Assembly: GCA_046732895.1 (NCBI GenBank)
Contig: JBKPNZ010000035.1
Span: 48,184-112,183, forward strand
Reading direction: 5' to 3'
Source: JBKPNZ01 sp046732895
GTDB lineage: Bacteria > Actinomycetota > Thermoleophilia > Solirubrobacterales > 70-9
DNA: 64,000 bases
Shown here: piece after piece, positions 16,919 through 24,677 of the stretch
Numbering within the stretch: position 1 is the first letter of the stretch
How the letters are laid out: each line of letters begins with the position of its first letter
The notes under the pieces: generated by a model
The model's database searches: none
What the model was told of the DNA's origin: nothing
What the model saw: only the letters and a program-made list of their open reading frames with translations
Program-made: the position numbers and the translations under genes

Positions 16919-17847
16919 GCGCGCGCGCCGAGCTGGTCGCGGATGCGGGCGCGGCAGCCGCCTCCGCAGACGACTTCTTCCGCTGCCCCGCGTTCCTCGC
17001 GGCCGAGGAGGTCAGCCACACACTGCTCGTCGGGGATGCGCTCGCGCTCCCGCTCATCGTGCGCGAGATTCCCGACGCCGGCTTGAGCGACGCGATCTCG
17101 CCCTATGGCTATCCGGGCGGCAGCCTGAAGGATGGCGCCCCGCTCGACCCCGCCGAGGTCGACTGGGAGCCGGCGGGCCTCGTGAGTGCCTTCATCCGCG
17201 ACCGGATCGGCGTTGGGCCTTGTCTGACAGGAGCCACGGCGCGCTCGGTGGTGCAGGTTCACGATCCCGCGCAGCCGCGACAGGTGCGCGCGCGGCTCGC
17301 CGAGCAGATCCGAGCGAATGCACGTGGTGGAGTGACGGTCGAGGCGGCGGCCGGGCCGGAGGCCGAGGCTGAGGACCGCGCCGGCTTCCTGCGGGCCTAC
17401 GACGAGACGATGCGCCGCGCCAATGCCGCCGAGCGCTACTTCTATCCGGCGGCCTACTTCGAGGCGATCCTCGCTTTTGAGGGCAGCTGGCTCTTCGTCG
17501 CCCGGGCCGGGGGTGAGGATGTCGCGGCGGGAGCGATCCTCGCCCTCTCAGATGGCGTCCTGCACTACTACCTGGGCGGCACGGCCGATGCCCACCGCGA
17601 CACGTCGCCGTTCAAGAACGTCGTCGCGGCGATGCTCGACCTCGCCGACGAGGTGGGCACGCCGCTCAACCTGGGAGGCGGTGTTCGCACCGGCGACGGC
17701 CTGGAGGACTTCAAGCGCGGCTTCGCCAACTCCGAGCTGCCATTCCACACGCACGAGCTCGTACTCGACCGGGCGGCATACGAGCGCCTCTCGGCCGGCA
17801 AGTCCGCCGAGCCGGACTTCTTCCCGGCGTACCGGGCGCCGCGCTAG
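16915..17847 (+). CDS. FemAB-like/GNAT-fold acyltransferase
   Basis: A 310-residue protein of the FemAB-like (Acetyltransf_6) group: a tandem GNAT fold with the C-terminal half carrying FYPAAYFEAILAFEGSWLFV, GVLHYYLGGTADAHRDTSP and LNLGGGVRTGDGLEDFKRGF. This last segment is typical of FemAB-type peptidyl or acyl transferases found in exopolysaccharide loci. The start is taken at TTG 16915, which overlaps the previous TGA; the frame is open further upstream but that region encodes the other acetyltransferase. It is the last gene of the locus, ahead of a strong hairpin. Confidence 0.78.
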   Translation: MSARAELVADAGAAAASADDFFRCPAFLAAEEVSHTLLVGDALALPLIVREIPDAGLSDAISPYGYPGGSLKDGAPLDPAEVDWEPAGLVSAFIRDRIGVGPCLTGATARSVVQVHDPAQPRQVRARLAEQIRANARGGVTVEAAAGPEAEAEDRAGFLRAYDETMRRANAAERYFYPAAYFEAILAFEGSWLFVARAGGEDVAAGAILALSDGVLHYYLGGTADAHRDTSPFKNVVAAMLDLADEVGTPLNLGGGVRTGDGLEDFKRGFANSELPFHTHELVLDRAAYERLSAGKSAEPDFFPAYRAPR

Positions 17848-17879
17848 TTGTCCGTGAAGCCTTGACCCATAACCAGCAC

Positions 17880-17924
17880 CGATGGTCGAGTTAGCGCGTC
17901 ATTGCCGCGTTTTCTCGACCATCG
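17880..17924. terminator. Perfect 11-bp inverted repeat between convergent genes
   Basis: CGATGGTCGAG at 17880-17890 is matched by CTCGACCATCG at 17914-17924 with a 23-nt loop ending in TTTT. It lies between the end of the polysaccharide operon (plus) and the DUF3105 gene (minus) and could act as a bidirectional terminator. It lacks a T-run after the stem, so it may instead be an operator-like or REP-like palindrome. Confidence 0.5.
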
Positions 17925-17940
17925 ATGGCATCTCGCCGCG

Positions 17941-18702
17941 CTAGAACGTGATCGGGATCGCGCCCTCCGGGCCGTTGCCGCGATAGATGTCGCGGAAGTC
18001 CCGGATGGCGTCGAGCGTGGCGTCGCCCTCGTACTTGGGGCAGCCGATCAGCTGGGTCCAGGCGGTCGCGGCGACCTCGTAGGGCATCTGCGGGTTCGGG
18101 AACAGGAGCATCCCGTCAGGGTCCTCGTCGAAGACGCCCTTGAGTGCGAGCTGGTCCTCCTCAGGAAGGTCCGGTGAGTACTGGATCTCGATCCGCCCGT
18201 GCTCGAGCGAATGCACGAAGTACCAGGGCTGCGGGAATTCGCTGTAGGCGCCGTCGGCGAGCTGCTGCGGGTTGTGGTTCCCGGAGGTCGGCGGGTTCGT
18301 CTTGTACTTCGGGATCTGGCTCTCCTTCGTGATGTGGGTGTTGCCCTCATCAGGGAGGTTCAGCTTCAGCTCGCAATTGGCGGCCGCCGCCGCCTTCTTC
18401 AGATCGGCCTGCTTGATCGGCGGCGGGGGCGTGCCCTCGCGGTCGTCGAAGGCGACGCCATGCGTGAAGCCGCTCTGCAGCTGCACGTGGGCATTGGCGG
18501 GGATGTCCTGGCCGTTCACCTGGTTGGAGTCGCCGCTGCCGCTGGCGACGACGACGACGATCCCGACGAGCACGGCAAGCCCCAGCACGCCGGCGACGAT
18601 GTAGCCGAGCATGACTCGCCTGCGTTCCGCCGCCGCCGCGGCCTGCTCTGCCGCAAGCCGCTCCGCGCGCCGGCGTTCCCGCTGTTCCCTGCTGGTGGCC
18701 AT
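17941..18702 (-). CDS. DUF3105 membrane-anchored protein
   Basis: A 253-residue protein. A highly charged Arg/Ala/Glu-rich N-terminus (1-30) is followed by one membrane helix (about 31-53, GYIVAGVLGLAVLVGIVVVV) and an extracellular DUF3105 domain. The domain shows YKTNPPTSGNHN, YFVHSLEHGRIEIQYSPDLP and TAWTQLIGCPKY, which hold the conserved His and Cys residues of the family. The function of DUF3105 is not known; the His-rich motif suggests metal binding. It is common in Actinobacteria. A -10-like TAGCCT lies 10 nt before the ATG. Confidence 0.88.
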   Translation of the reverse strand: MATSREQRERRRAERLAAEQAAAAAERRRVMLGYIVAGVLGLAVLVGIVVVVASGSGDSNQVNGQDIPANAHVQLQSGFTHGVAFDDREGTPPPPIKQADLKKAAAAANCELKLNLPDEGNTHITKESQIPKYKTNPPTSGNHNPQQLADGAYSEFPQPWYFVHSLEHGRIEIQYSPDLPEEDQLALKGVFDEDPDGMLLFPNPQMPYEVAATAWTQLIGCPKYEGDATLDAIRDFRDIYRGNGPEGAIPITF

Positions 18703-18759
18703 CGAGCGCGTGAGGCTAGCGAATCGACCTTTGCGCGCGATTAAGCCGACCGCGCTTGA

Positions 18760-19599
18760 TCACGCGGCTTCGCGAGCCCCGGCGGCCGCCAATGGCTCAC
18801 GGTGAACGTCATCGAGGAAGCGGGCGAGCTCATCGTCCAGCCGCCCCGGATTGAGGCGCCACTCGAGGATTGAGTTGGCGTTGACGAGCTCGGCGTTGCG
18901 CATCTCCTCGACCAGCATCCCCGAGTCGGAGAACGGGTGGAGCGGGTCGTTCGGGTGCCCGATGACGAGGGCCGGATGCTCAAGCCGGGCGCGCTCGTCG
19001 CGCGGAGGTGCGCTGCGGCCGAAGAGGATGCCCTCGAGCACGGCCCGCGAGGGCTCCGGATCCTGGCGGATCCAGTCGAGGCCGATGTCGAGCAGGTAGT
19101 TGGAGCGAGGCACCCTGCGCGCAAGCGCGGCCAACCCCTTGAGGGGAAGCGCTCCGAAGCGCAGCGCGAGCAGGATCGGCGTGAAGGCCAGGGCGGCGCC
19201 GACCAGAGCGTTGTCGAGGACGGGCATCTCGATGAAGAGCGCCCGCGCTCGATCGGGCTGCGCGCAGGCGAGCTCGAGGCTGACGTTCGCTCCAAGCGAC
19301 GTGCCGCCCACGACCGGCGCCTCGAGCTCGAGGTGATCAAACAGGGACACCAGCTGGGTCGCGAAGCCGGGCATGTTGTAGAGGCGCATGTCGTCGGGGC
19401 GGTCCGAGCGCCCGTGGCCGAGCAGATCGACGCAGACGACCCGATTGCCGCGCGACGCCAACTCGGGCGCCAGGCGGTCGTACATGCGCCGGTTCATCAG
19501 GAGGCCGTGGATGAGGACGAGGGTGCGCTCGCCCTCGCCCCAGACGTCGAAGGTGATCCGGTGGCCGTTATGGCGAAGAGAACCCTCGAGCGGCGCCAT
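18760..19599 (-). CDS. Alpha/beta hydrolase
   Basis: A 279-residue alpha/beta-hydrolase. It has the oxyanion-hole motif LVLIHGLLMNRRMYDRL, DLLGHGRSDRP, and the nucleophile elbow VVGGTSLGANVSLELAC (G-T-S-L-G, Ser nucleophile). The acid is probably the Asp of HPNDPLHPF, and no His is obvious at the usual place near the C-terminus (SILEWRLNPGRLDDEL), so the catalytic His needs checking. Substrate unknown. It lies 14 bp downstream of metF on the same strand. Confidence 0.85.
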   Translation of the reverse strand: MAPLEGSLRHNGHRITFDVWGEGERTLVLIHGLLMNRRMYDRLAPELASRGNRVVCVDLLGHGRSDRPDDMRLYNMPGFATQLVSLFDHLELEAPVVGGTSLGANVSLELACAQPDRARALFIEMPVLDNALVGAALAFTPILLALRFGALPLKGLAALARRVPRSNYLLDIGLDWIRQDPEPSRAVLEGILFGRSAPPRDERARLEHPALVIGHPNDPLHPFSDSGMLVEEMRNAELVNANSILEWRLNPGRLDDELARFLDDVHREPLAAAGAREAA

Positions 19600-19613
19600 G
19601 ACAGTCCGTCAGT

Positions 19614-20534
19614 CTAGAGAGCGGCCCCGCCGGTGCCGGCCCCAACCGCCTGGGTGCGCTCCCAGGGCCGCGACGCGCGCAAAGCCGACAGGACGGCACG
19701 GGTGCCGGGCGCGCGATTGAGCGCGTAGAAGTGAATGCCGGGAGCGCCGGCCGCGAGTAGCTCCTCGCACTGCTGAGCGGCGTAGGCGACGCCGAGCAGT
19801 GCCTCGGCCTCGGGGTCGCCGCCGAGGGACTCCATCGCAGTCTCGAGCTCCGGCGGGATCGAGGCGTCGCAGAGCTTGCAGATCCGCGAGACCTGGCCGT
19901 AGCTGGCGATCGGGATCACCCCGGGGATGATCGGCACGTCGATGCCCCTGGCGCGCGCGGTGGCGACGAAATCGAAGTAGACCCGGTTGTCGAAGAAGAG
20001 CTGGGTGATGAGGAAGCCGGCCCCGGCGGCGACCTTCGTCTTCAGATAGGCGAGGTCGGCGTCGAGGCTCTCCGCCTCGGGATGAACCTCCGGGAAGCAG
20101 GCGCCGCCGATCGCGAAGTCCCACCGCTCGGCGATGAAGGCCGTGAGGTCGGCTGCACTGGAGAGCCCCCCCTCGTGCTGGGTGAACTCCCGCTCGCCAC
20201 GGGGCGGATCGCCGCGCAGGGCGAGGACGTTCTCGACCCCAATCTCGTGAAAGCGGTCGAGGATGCGCGCCAGTCCATCCCGGGTCTCGCCGACGCAGCT
20301 CAGGTGGGCCATCGTCTCGAGGCCGTAGTCGTGCTTGATCTTCGCCGAGATCTCCACCGTGCCGTCACGAGTCGCCCCGCCGGCCCCGTAGGTGACGGAG
20401 ACGAACGATGGCTCCAGCGGTCGCAGCGACTCCACGGTCTCGAAGAGCCGTGTCACGCCCTCGGGCGTCTTCGGCGGGAAGAACTCGATCGAGAAAACGG
20501 GCCGCTGGCTCGTGAGGAGCTCGTCGATTCGCAT
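19614..20534 (-). CDS. metF: Methylenetetrahydrofolate reductase
   Basis: A 306-residue FAD enzyme that reduces 5,10-methylene-THF to 5-methyl-THF for methionine synthesis. Family features are SIEFFPPKTPEGVTRLFETV near the start (catalytic Glu), FVSVTYGAGGATRDGTVEIS, MAHLSCVGETRDGLARILD, NVLALRGDPPRG and GAGFLITQLFFDN. The length is normal for the bacterial single-domain form. A TACCAT box 9 nt upstream of ATG may be the -10 of a short-leader transcript. Confidence 0.95.
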   Translation of the reverse strand: MRIDELLTSQRPVFSIEFFPPKTPEGVTRLFETVESLRPLEPSFVSVTYGAGGATRDGTVEISAKIKHDYGLETMAHLSCVGETRDGLARILDRFHEIGVENVLALRGDPPRGEREFTQHEGGLSSAADLTAFIAERWDFAIGGACFPEVHPEAESLDADLAYLKTKVAAGAGFLITQLFFDNRVYFDFVATARARGIDVPIIPGVIPIASYGQVSRICKLCDASIPPELETAMESLGGDPEAEALLGVAYAAQQCEELLAAGAPGIHFYALNRAPGTRAVLSALRASRPWERTQAVGAGTGGAAL

Positions 20535-20576
20535 GGGCGAAAGATGGTAGAGCGAGCCCTTCGCCGTGGGTGCAGG

Positions 20577-21983
20577 TCAGCTGCCGATGCGGGGAGCCGC
20601 CGGTGAGGCGCCGACGCGCTGGCGGAACGTGTCCTCGATGTCCTCGAGGTGCTTGCCCTTGGTCTCGGGCACGAGCTTCCAGCAGAAGATGACCGTGAGC
20701 CCGCAGATTCCCGCGTAGATGAAGAACGTCCCCGCACGTCCCGCCGCGTCGATCAGGAGCAGGAACGTCAGCGAGACGATGAAGTTGAAGCCCCAGTTCG
20801 CCATCGTGCCCACGGCCGCAGCCTTGCTGCGCACGTTCAGCGGATAGAGCTCGGCGTTCAGCAGCCAGAAGATCGGGCCGAGGCTGATCGCGAATGCCGC
20901 CACGTAGAGCATGAGCGCGATCACCGCGATCACCGAGTCCGTCGTGCCCCCGGAACCGTTGAGGAACGCGCCTCCAAGGGCCGCGAGCGCCAATCCCATC
21001 ACGGTGGCGCCCGCCATCAGGAGCGGACGCCGGCCAGCCCGATCGAGCAGGCGCAGCGCGAGGATCGTCATGCCCACGTTGATGACGCCCACCCCGACGG
21101 AGGCGAGGATCGCCGCCGAGGAGGAGTCGACGCCGGTGAACTTGACGATCGTCGGCGCGTAGTAGATGACCGTGTTGATTCCGGAGACCTGCTGCAGGAT
21201 CGCGAGGCCCACCCCCACCACCAGCGCAGCGCGCACGACCGGGGCGAGGAGGTCGCGCCAGCCACCCGGCTCCGGCTGGATGCTCTGCTCGATCTCGGCC
21301 AACTCGCGCTCGATCTCTTCGGGGTCTCCGCTTCGGATGCGTGCGAGGACCGCCCTCGCCGCGTATTCCTTGCCGGCCATCACGAGCCACCGCGGGCTCT
21401 GCGGCATCTGCATCATTCCGATGCCGAGGACCAGCGCCGGGATCGTGCCGAGTCCGAGCATCCAGCGCCATCCCTCGACCGGCTCGAACGCAAGGGAGAC
21501 GAGGTACGCGACCAGGATCCCCACGGTGACCGCGAGCTGGAAGAAGCTGACGAGGCGACCCCGGTGCTCAGGCGGCGCAACCTCGGAGATGTAGACCGGG
21601 GCCGCAGCCGAGGCGAGCCCGATTGCAATCCCGATCACTACTCGCGCGACCACCAGGACCGCGGTTCCGGGCGCGGCGGCGCTGACCAGTGCGCCGGTCG
21701 CGAACACGATCGCAGAGAAGATGATCACCACGCGACGCCCGCGGCCGTCCGACACCGGTCCCGACACCGCGGCCCCCGCGATTGCGCCGAGCGGCACCGC
21801 GCCGACCACGAGGCCGGACTCGAAGCTCGACAGGTGGAAATCGGGGGTGATGAAGAGCAGCGCCCCCGCGATGACGCCCGTGTCGTAGCCGAAGAGCAGC
21901 CCGCCCAGACCCGCGATGGCAGCCGTCAGAACGACGTTGTGCCTGGCTCGTGCCGCGCTGGTGGCGACCTTCTGCCCCTCCAT
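20577..21983 (-). CDS. MFS sugar porter family transporter
   Basis: A 468-residue 12-helix transporter of the major facilitator sugar porter family. Diagnostic motifs are LLFGYDTGVIAGALLFI in helix 1, DGRGRRVVI between helices 2 and 3, PVYISEVAPPEHRGRLVSF, MPQSPRWLVMAGK, QQVSGINTVIYYAPTI in helix 7 and VPETKGKHLEDIE after helix 12. It probably imports a hexose, pentose or polyol by proton symport. It is divergent from the CDP-alcohol phosphatidyltransferase with 73 bp between starts, where two strong palindromes lie. Confidence 0.92.
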   Translation of the reverse strand: MEGQKVATSAARARHNVVLTAAIAGLGGLLFGYDTGVIAGALLFITPDFHLSSFESGLVVGAVPLGAIAGAAVSGPVSDGRGRRVVIIFSAIVFATGALVSAAAPGTAVLVVARVVIGIAIGLASAAAPVYISEVAPPEHRGRLVSFFQLAVTVGILVAYLVSLAFEPVEGWRWMLGLGTIPALVLGIGMMQMPQSPRWLVMAGKEYAARAVLARIRSGDPEEIERELAEIEQSIQPEPGGWRDLLAPVVRAALVVGVGLAILQQVSGINTVIYYAPTIVKFTGVDSSSAAILASVGVGVINVGMTILALRLLDRAGRRPLLMAGATVMGLALAALGGAFLNGSGGTTDSVIAVIALMLYVAAFAISLGPIFWLLNAELYPLNVRSKAAAVGTMANWGFNFIVSLTFLLLIDAAGRAGTFFIYAGICGLTVIFCWKLVPETKGKHLEDIEDTFRQRVGASPAAPRIGS

Positions 21984-22002
21984 GGCGCCGCCGAGCCTAC
22001 AT

Positions 22003-22049
22003 GGGGGATCCCCCGGATTCGTTACCCACCCGTGGCGGGTGGGTTAGGT
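22003..22049. promoter_or_regulatory. Two palindromes in divergent promoter
   Basis: GGGGGATCCCCC (22003-22014) is a perfect 12-bp palindrome. ACCCACCCG/CGGGTGGGT (22024-22032 and 22036-22044) is a perfect 9-bp inverted repeat with a 3-nt spacer. The second abuts TTAGGT (22044-22049), a -10-like box 7 nt before the ATG at 22057. Sites this strong between divergent genes are probably operators for the sugar porter and/or the phosphatidyltransferase; the regulator is not encoded adjacent. Confidence 0.5.
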
Positions 22050-22056
22050 CTGGCAA

Positions 22057-22752
22057 ATGGCCGAAGGAGGACTCGAGCACGCCGTCGAGGCAAAGCGCGA
22101 GCCGGGGTTCCTGCTCGCGATTCCGGAGCGGAGGCTTCTGCGATGGATCGCGGGGCGTCTGCCGCGCTGGGTGCTTCCCGACGATCTCACCCTCCTCGGG
22201 GTGCTGGCCTCGTTCGGGATCTGCGCCGCGTACCAGCTCTCGAACGATGGTTCGGCCTGGCTCTGGGCGGCCAGCGGCCTGCTGGTCGTGCAGTGGTTCG
22301 GCGACTCGCTCGACGGCACCCTCGCCAGGGTGCGAGGGATCGAGCGCCCGACCTACGGCTACTACGTCGACCACCTGGTTGACGCGATCTCAACGGCCGC
22401 AATCGGGATCGGCCTTGGCCTCTCGCCGTACATGCTGCTCTCGATCGGCACCCTGATCGTCGTCGGCTACCTCGTGCTCTCGATCAACGTCTACCTCGAG
22501 AGTTACGCGTTCGGCCGCTTCAACATCGGCTACGGATACGTGGGTCCCACTGAGATGCGGCTGATCCTGATCGCGCTGAACACGGCCCTGGCGCTCGGGG
22601 TCGGCGACTTCGCTCTCGTAGATCTCGATGTGACGCCGCTCGACCTGGTCGGCCTTGCGATCGTGGCGGTGATGGCGGTGATGTTGGTCGGCCGCGCGGC
22701 CCGGAACCTCCGCGAGCTGGGCAAGCGCGAGCCCTCGGCTCCTCGCAGATAG
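22057..22752 (+). CDS. CDP-alcohol phosphatidyltransferase family protein
   Basis: A 231-residue integral membrane enzyme. The family signature D-x2-D-G-x2-A-R-x8-G-x3-D-x3-D is present as GDSLDGTLARVRGIERPTYG followed by YYVDHLVD. About six membrane helices follow. It would join a CDP-linked donor and an alcohol acceptor in phospholipid or phosphoinositide-like synthesis; the acceptor cannot be deduced. The protein lies downstream of a hairpin-flanked promoter. Its 3' flank begins a 486-bp non-coding region. Confidence 0.9.
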   Translation: MAEGGLEHAVEAKREPGFLLAIPERRLLRWIAGRLPRWVLPDDLTLLGVLASFGICAAYQLSNDGSAWLWAASGLLVVQWFGDSLDGTLARVRGIERPTYGYYVDHLVDAISTAAIGIGLGLSPYMLLSIGTLIVVGYLVLSINVYLESYAFGRFNIGYGYVGPTEMRLILIALNTALALGVGDFALVDLDVTPLDLVGLAIVAVMAVMLVGRAARNLRELGKREPSAPRR

Positions 22753-23238
22753 CTCCGAACGCGATTTCCGGCGCCTTTTTTACGCAGATTGCGGAAATGC
22801 GCCTGGCGCGTCGCGAATCCTTGATGTAGGTTGGCTCCAGCGACTGGGAGAGAGCGGAAACCGCGGAAGCCAAGCGGAGACCACTCTCGAAGGTGACGAG
22901 AAAGCTTCTTTCGTGCGAAGGCTACGCACGGGGCAGGCCAAGGCGTCACCACCAGTCGCGTTTTTATTGCCCGCCTTACCCCGAACGTGCGAAAGGACCG
23001 GCTATAGGGGGCACTAACGCACGTTCGGTGGGGTGGCGTCGTCCGGGGACGTCTCTACCTTGCGGTGCGCGGCGATGGATGTGCCGTCGGCCCGGGAACG
23101 TTGCCTGCCTAACCCCTGGCCGTCGCGACCGGGGCGCGGCCCTGGGAGTCGGGCGCTGCCGGCGATGCCCCGGACCGGCGTCTGCAGCTAGCCCGCCCGC
23201 TCCCGCACGAGGCAAACGCAGGCGAGTAGGGTTGCGCC
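22753..23238 (+). other. 486-bp intergenic region with candidate structured RNA (core 22831-23028)
   Basis: No convincing gene. The plus strand from 22831 to 23028 is rich in exact inverted repeats: TTGGCT (22831-22836) with AGCCAA (22868-22873); GCGACTGG (22840-22847) with CCAGTCGC (22952-22959), which crosses the first pair; GCGG-AAA-CCGC (22854-22864); TCTCG/CGAGA (22885-22889, 22897-22901) with loop AAGGTGA; CGTGCG/CGCACG (22912-22917, 22925-22930) with loop AAGGCTA. GTTTTTATT follows at 22960-22968. The 48-nt repeat hairpin comes next. It resembles a structured leader or small RNA, but I do not recognise an Rfam family. The last 200 bp (to 23238) show no further clear structure apart from the TAGGGT promoter box of the CYTH gene. 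Confidence 0.4.
22981..23028 (+). repeat. 48-nt stem-loop repeat, copy 1
   Basis: A perfect 11-bp inverted repeat CCGAACGTGCG (22981-22991) / CGCACGTTCGG (23018-23028) encloses a 26-nt loop that contains AAAGGACCGG and TATAGGGGGCACTAA. It is 46/48 identical to the element at 60538-60585. The inner stem CGTGCG/CGCACG is the same as in the hairpin at 22912-22930, so alternative pairings are possible. It lies 211 bp upstream of the CYTH gene. Confidence 0.85.
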
Positions 23239-24009
23239 ATGGCAGCCGCGCCAACGCTCACGGACGAGCAGCTCCTCGAGGTCATGGAGCTGATCGAGGG
23301 CGCCGACACGGTCGAGCTGAAGCTCACGGTGCCCGAGTCCGATCACGCCTCGGCGGTGGCCGCGCTGGGGATGGACCCGCTCGACAGCCAGATCAGGCAG
23401 GTCTACTTCTTCGATACGCCCGACCTGCGACTCGACGCGCAGGGGGTCGTCGTGCGCGCCCGGCGCGTGCAGCGCAAGGGCGACGACTCGGTCGTGAAGC
23501 TACGTCCCGTCGTGCCCGAGTCGCTGCCGGCCGACCTCCGGGCCACCCCGGGCTTCGGAGTCGAGGTGGATGCGATGCCGGGCGGGTTCGTCTGCTCGGC
23601 TTCGATGAAGGGCGCGCTCACCAAGCCGCGCGTGCGCGGCGCAGTCTTGGGTGAGCATCCTGTGCGCAAGCTCTTCTCGAAGGAGCAGCGCGCCCTCTTC
23701 GCCGAGCACGCTCCGGATGGCCTCGAACTCGACGACCTCTCGATCCTTGGGCCGATCTTCGTACTCAAGCTCAAGTTCTCGCCGGAGGAGCTCGGTCGGA
23801 AGCTCGTGGCGGAGCTCTGGCTGTATCCGGACAACTCGCGCGTACTCGAGCTCTCGACGAAGTGCGCGCCCGCGGAGGCCTTCCAGGTGGCCGCCGAGAC
23901 CCGTGCCTATCTGGTCGGGAAGGGCGTCGACGTGTCGGGCGAGCAGCAGACGAAGACGCGCAAGGCCCTCACCTACTTCTCGAAGCACGCGGACAGCGAC
24001 GGCGCCTAG
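23239..24009 (+). CDS. CYTH domain protein (triphosphate tunnel metalloenzyme-like)
   Basis: A 256-residue protein with a CYTH-type start (VELKLTVPESDHASAVAAL), then QVYFFDTPDLRLDAQGVVVRARR, which is the strand pair with Asp and Arg residues typical of CYTH proteins, and VVKLRPVVPE. Later it has FVLKLKFSPEELGRKLVAEL. CYTH proteins bind organic or inorganic triphosphates in a beta-tunnel; the exact substrate is unknown. A TAGGGT -10 box (23227-23232) lies 6 nt before the ATG, consistent with a leaderless mRNA. Confidence 0.78.
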   Translation: MAAAPTLTDEQLLEVMELIEGADTVELKLTVPESDHASAVAALGMDPLDSQIRQVYFFDTPDLRLDAQGVVVRARRVQRKGDDSVVKLRPVVPESLPADLRATPGFGVEVDAMPGGFVCSASMKGALTKPRVRGAVLGEHPVRKLFSKEQRALFAEHAPDGLELDDLSILGPIFVLKLKFSPEELGRKLVAELWLYPDNSRVLELSTKCAPAEAFQVAAETRAYLVGKGVDVSGEQQTKTRKALTYFSKHADSDGA

Positions 24010-24050
24010 CTCAATCCCCTCGCGCCTGCATTCACCGGCACATAGTTTCG

Positions 24051-24093
24051 TATCAGATGATTTTGCAGCGGACGTACGTTGGTAGCATCTGAC
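24051..24093. promoter_or_regulatory. Probable MarR autoregulatory operator and -10
   Basis: TATCAGATGATTTTGC (24051-24066) and GGTAGCATCTGAC (24081-24093) resemble the half-sites of the 21-bp palindrome upstream of the efflux gene (26236-26256), sharing CAGATGAT and TAGCA(T)CTG-type words. TAGCAT (24083-24088) is a -10-like box 7 nt before the marR ATG, so binding here would block the promoter. Weak symmetry makes this tentative. Confidence 0.45.
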
Positions 24094-24095
24094 TC

Positions 24096-24614
24096 ATGGC
24101 AGTGAGCGTGAAGGAGCAGACCGAGGCCTCAGCCGAGTGCCCCGACTGCCTTTCCGGGAACCTGGGCTGGCTTCTGTCTCAGGCGAGCTTCGTGCTCGCG
24201 ACCGAATTCGCCTCGGCGCTTGCGCCACTGGGGATCACTCCACGTGGGTACTGCGTGCTCTCCGCCGCCCTACCCGGCGATCACACCCAGACCGAGCTCG
24301 CTCATCTCGTCGGCCTCGACAAGACCACGATGGTCGTGACGATCGACGAGCTCGAGGAAGCCGGCCTCGCCGAGCGCCGGCCCTCGAGCACCGACAGGCG
24401 GGTGCGCGTCATCACCGTGACCGATGCCGGCGCGCGCAAGGTCGCCGAGGCCCGGGAAGTGCTCGATCGTGTCCAGGCAGACGTCCTCGCGACCCTGCCG
24501 AAGGCCGAGCGCAAGGGCTTTCTGGCCGCGCTGGGCCAGCTGGTCTCGGATCGGCTCGCCGAGCCATCCGACTGCGCCTCGCCACCGCGCAGGCGCGAGC
24601 CCCGGCCGCGATAG
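24096..24614 (+). CDS. MarR family transcriptional regulator with N-terminal CPDC
   Basis: A 172-residue winged-helix regulator. The HTH and wing occupy about residues 60-115: TQTELAHLVGLDKTTMVVTI is the helix-turn-helix and RRPSSTDRRVRVITVTDAG the wing (the D-x-R-x-R of MarR proteins). The N-terminus has Cys15 and Cys18 (ECPDC), unusual for MarR proteins and possibly a redox or metal sensor (inference). It converges on the DHA2 efflux gene; similar operator words in front of both suggest it represses the pump and itself. The promoter is leaderless. Confidence 0.9.
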   Translation: MAVSVKEQTEASAECPDCLSGNLGWLLSQASFVLATEFASALAPLGITPRGYCVLSAALPGDHTQTELAHLVGLDKTTMVVTIDELEEAGLAERRPSSTDRRVRVITVTDAGARKVAEAREVLDRVQADVLATLPKAERKGFLAALGQLVSDRLAEPSDCASPPRRREPRPR

Positions 24615-24677
24615 ATCGGTAACTAGCCGGGGCGCCCGGGCGACCCGCCGACGGGATCGAGCCGCCCGGGCTTGGGA

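Noticed and set aside
20649..22382. A 577-codon plus-strand open frame opposite metF/sugar porter region
   Set aside because: His/Arg/Asp-rich shadow of the sugar porter gene, no recognisable domain and wrong composition.
22860..22885. Similarity to the B12-box end of cobalamin riboswitches (GGAAGCCAAGCGGAGACC)
   Set aside because: The box is interrupted by three extra bases and the rest of the aptamer (GCCACTG and GGGAAGGC elements in order) is missing.
22992..23017. AAAGGACCG in the repeat loop recalls the glycine riboswitch core
   Set aside because: The match is short, lies in a hairpin loop rather than the aptamer junction, and no second half of the motif is present.
22893..23654. A plus-strand open frame that translates the first repeat copy as ERAKGPAIGGTNARS
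   Set aside because: The frame overlaps the CYTH gene in another phase and has no protein features elsewhere; the shared peptide follows automatically from DNA identity of the repeats.
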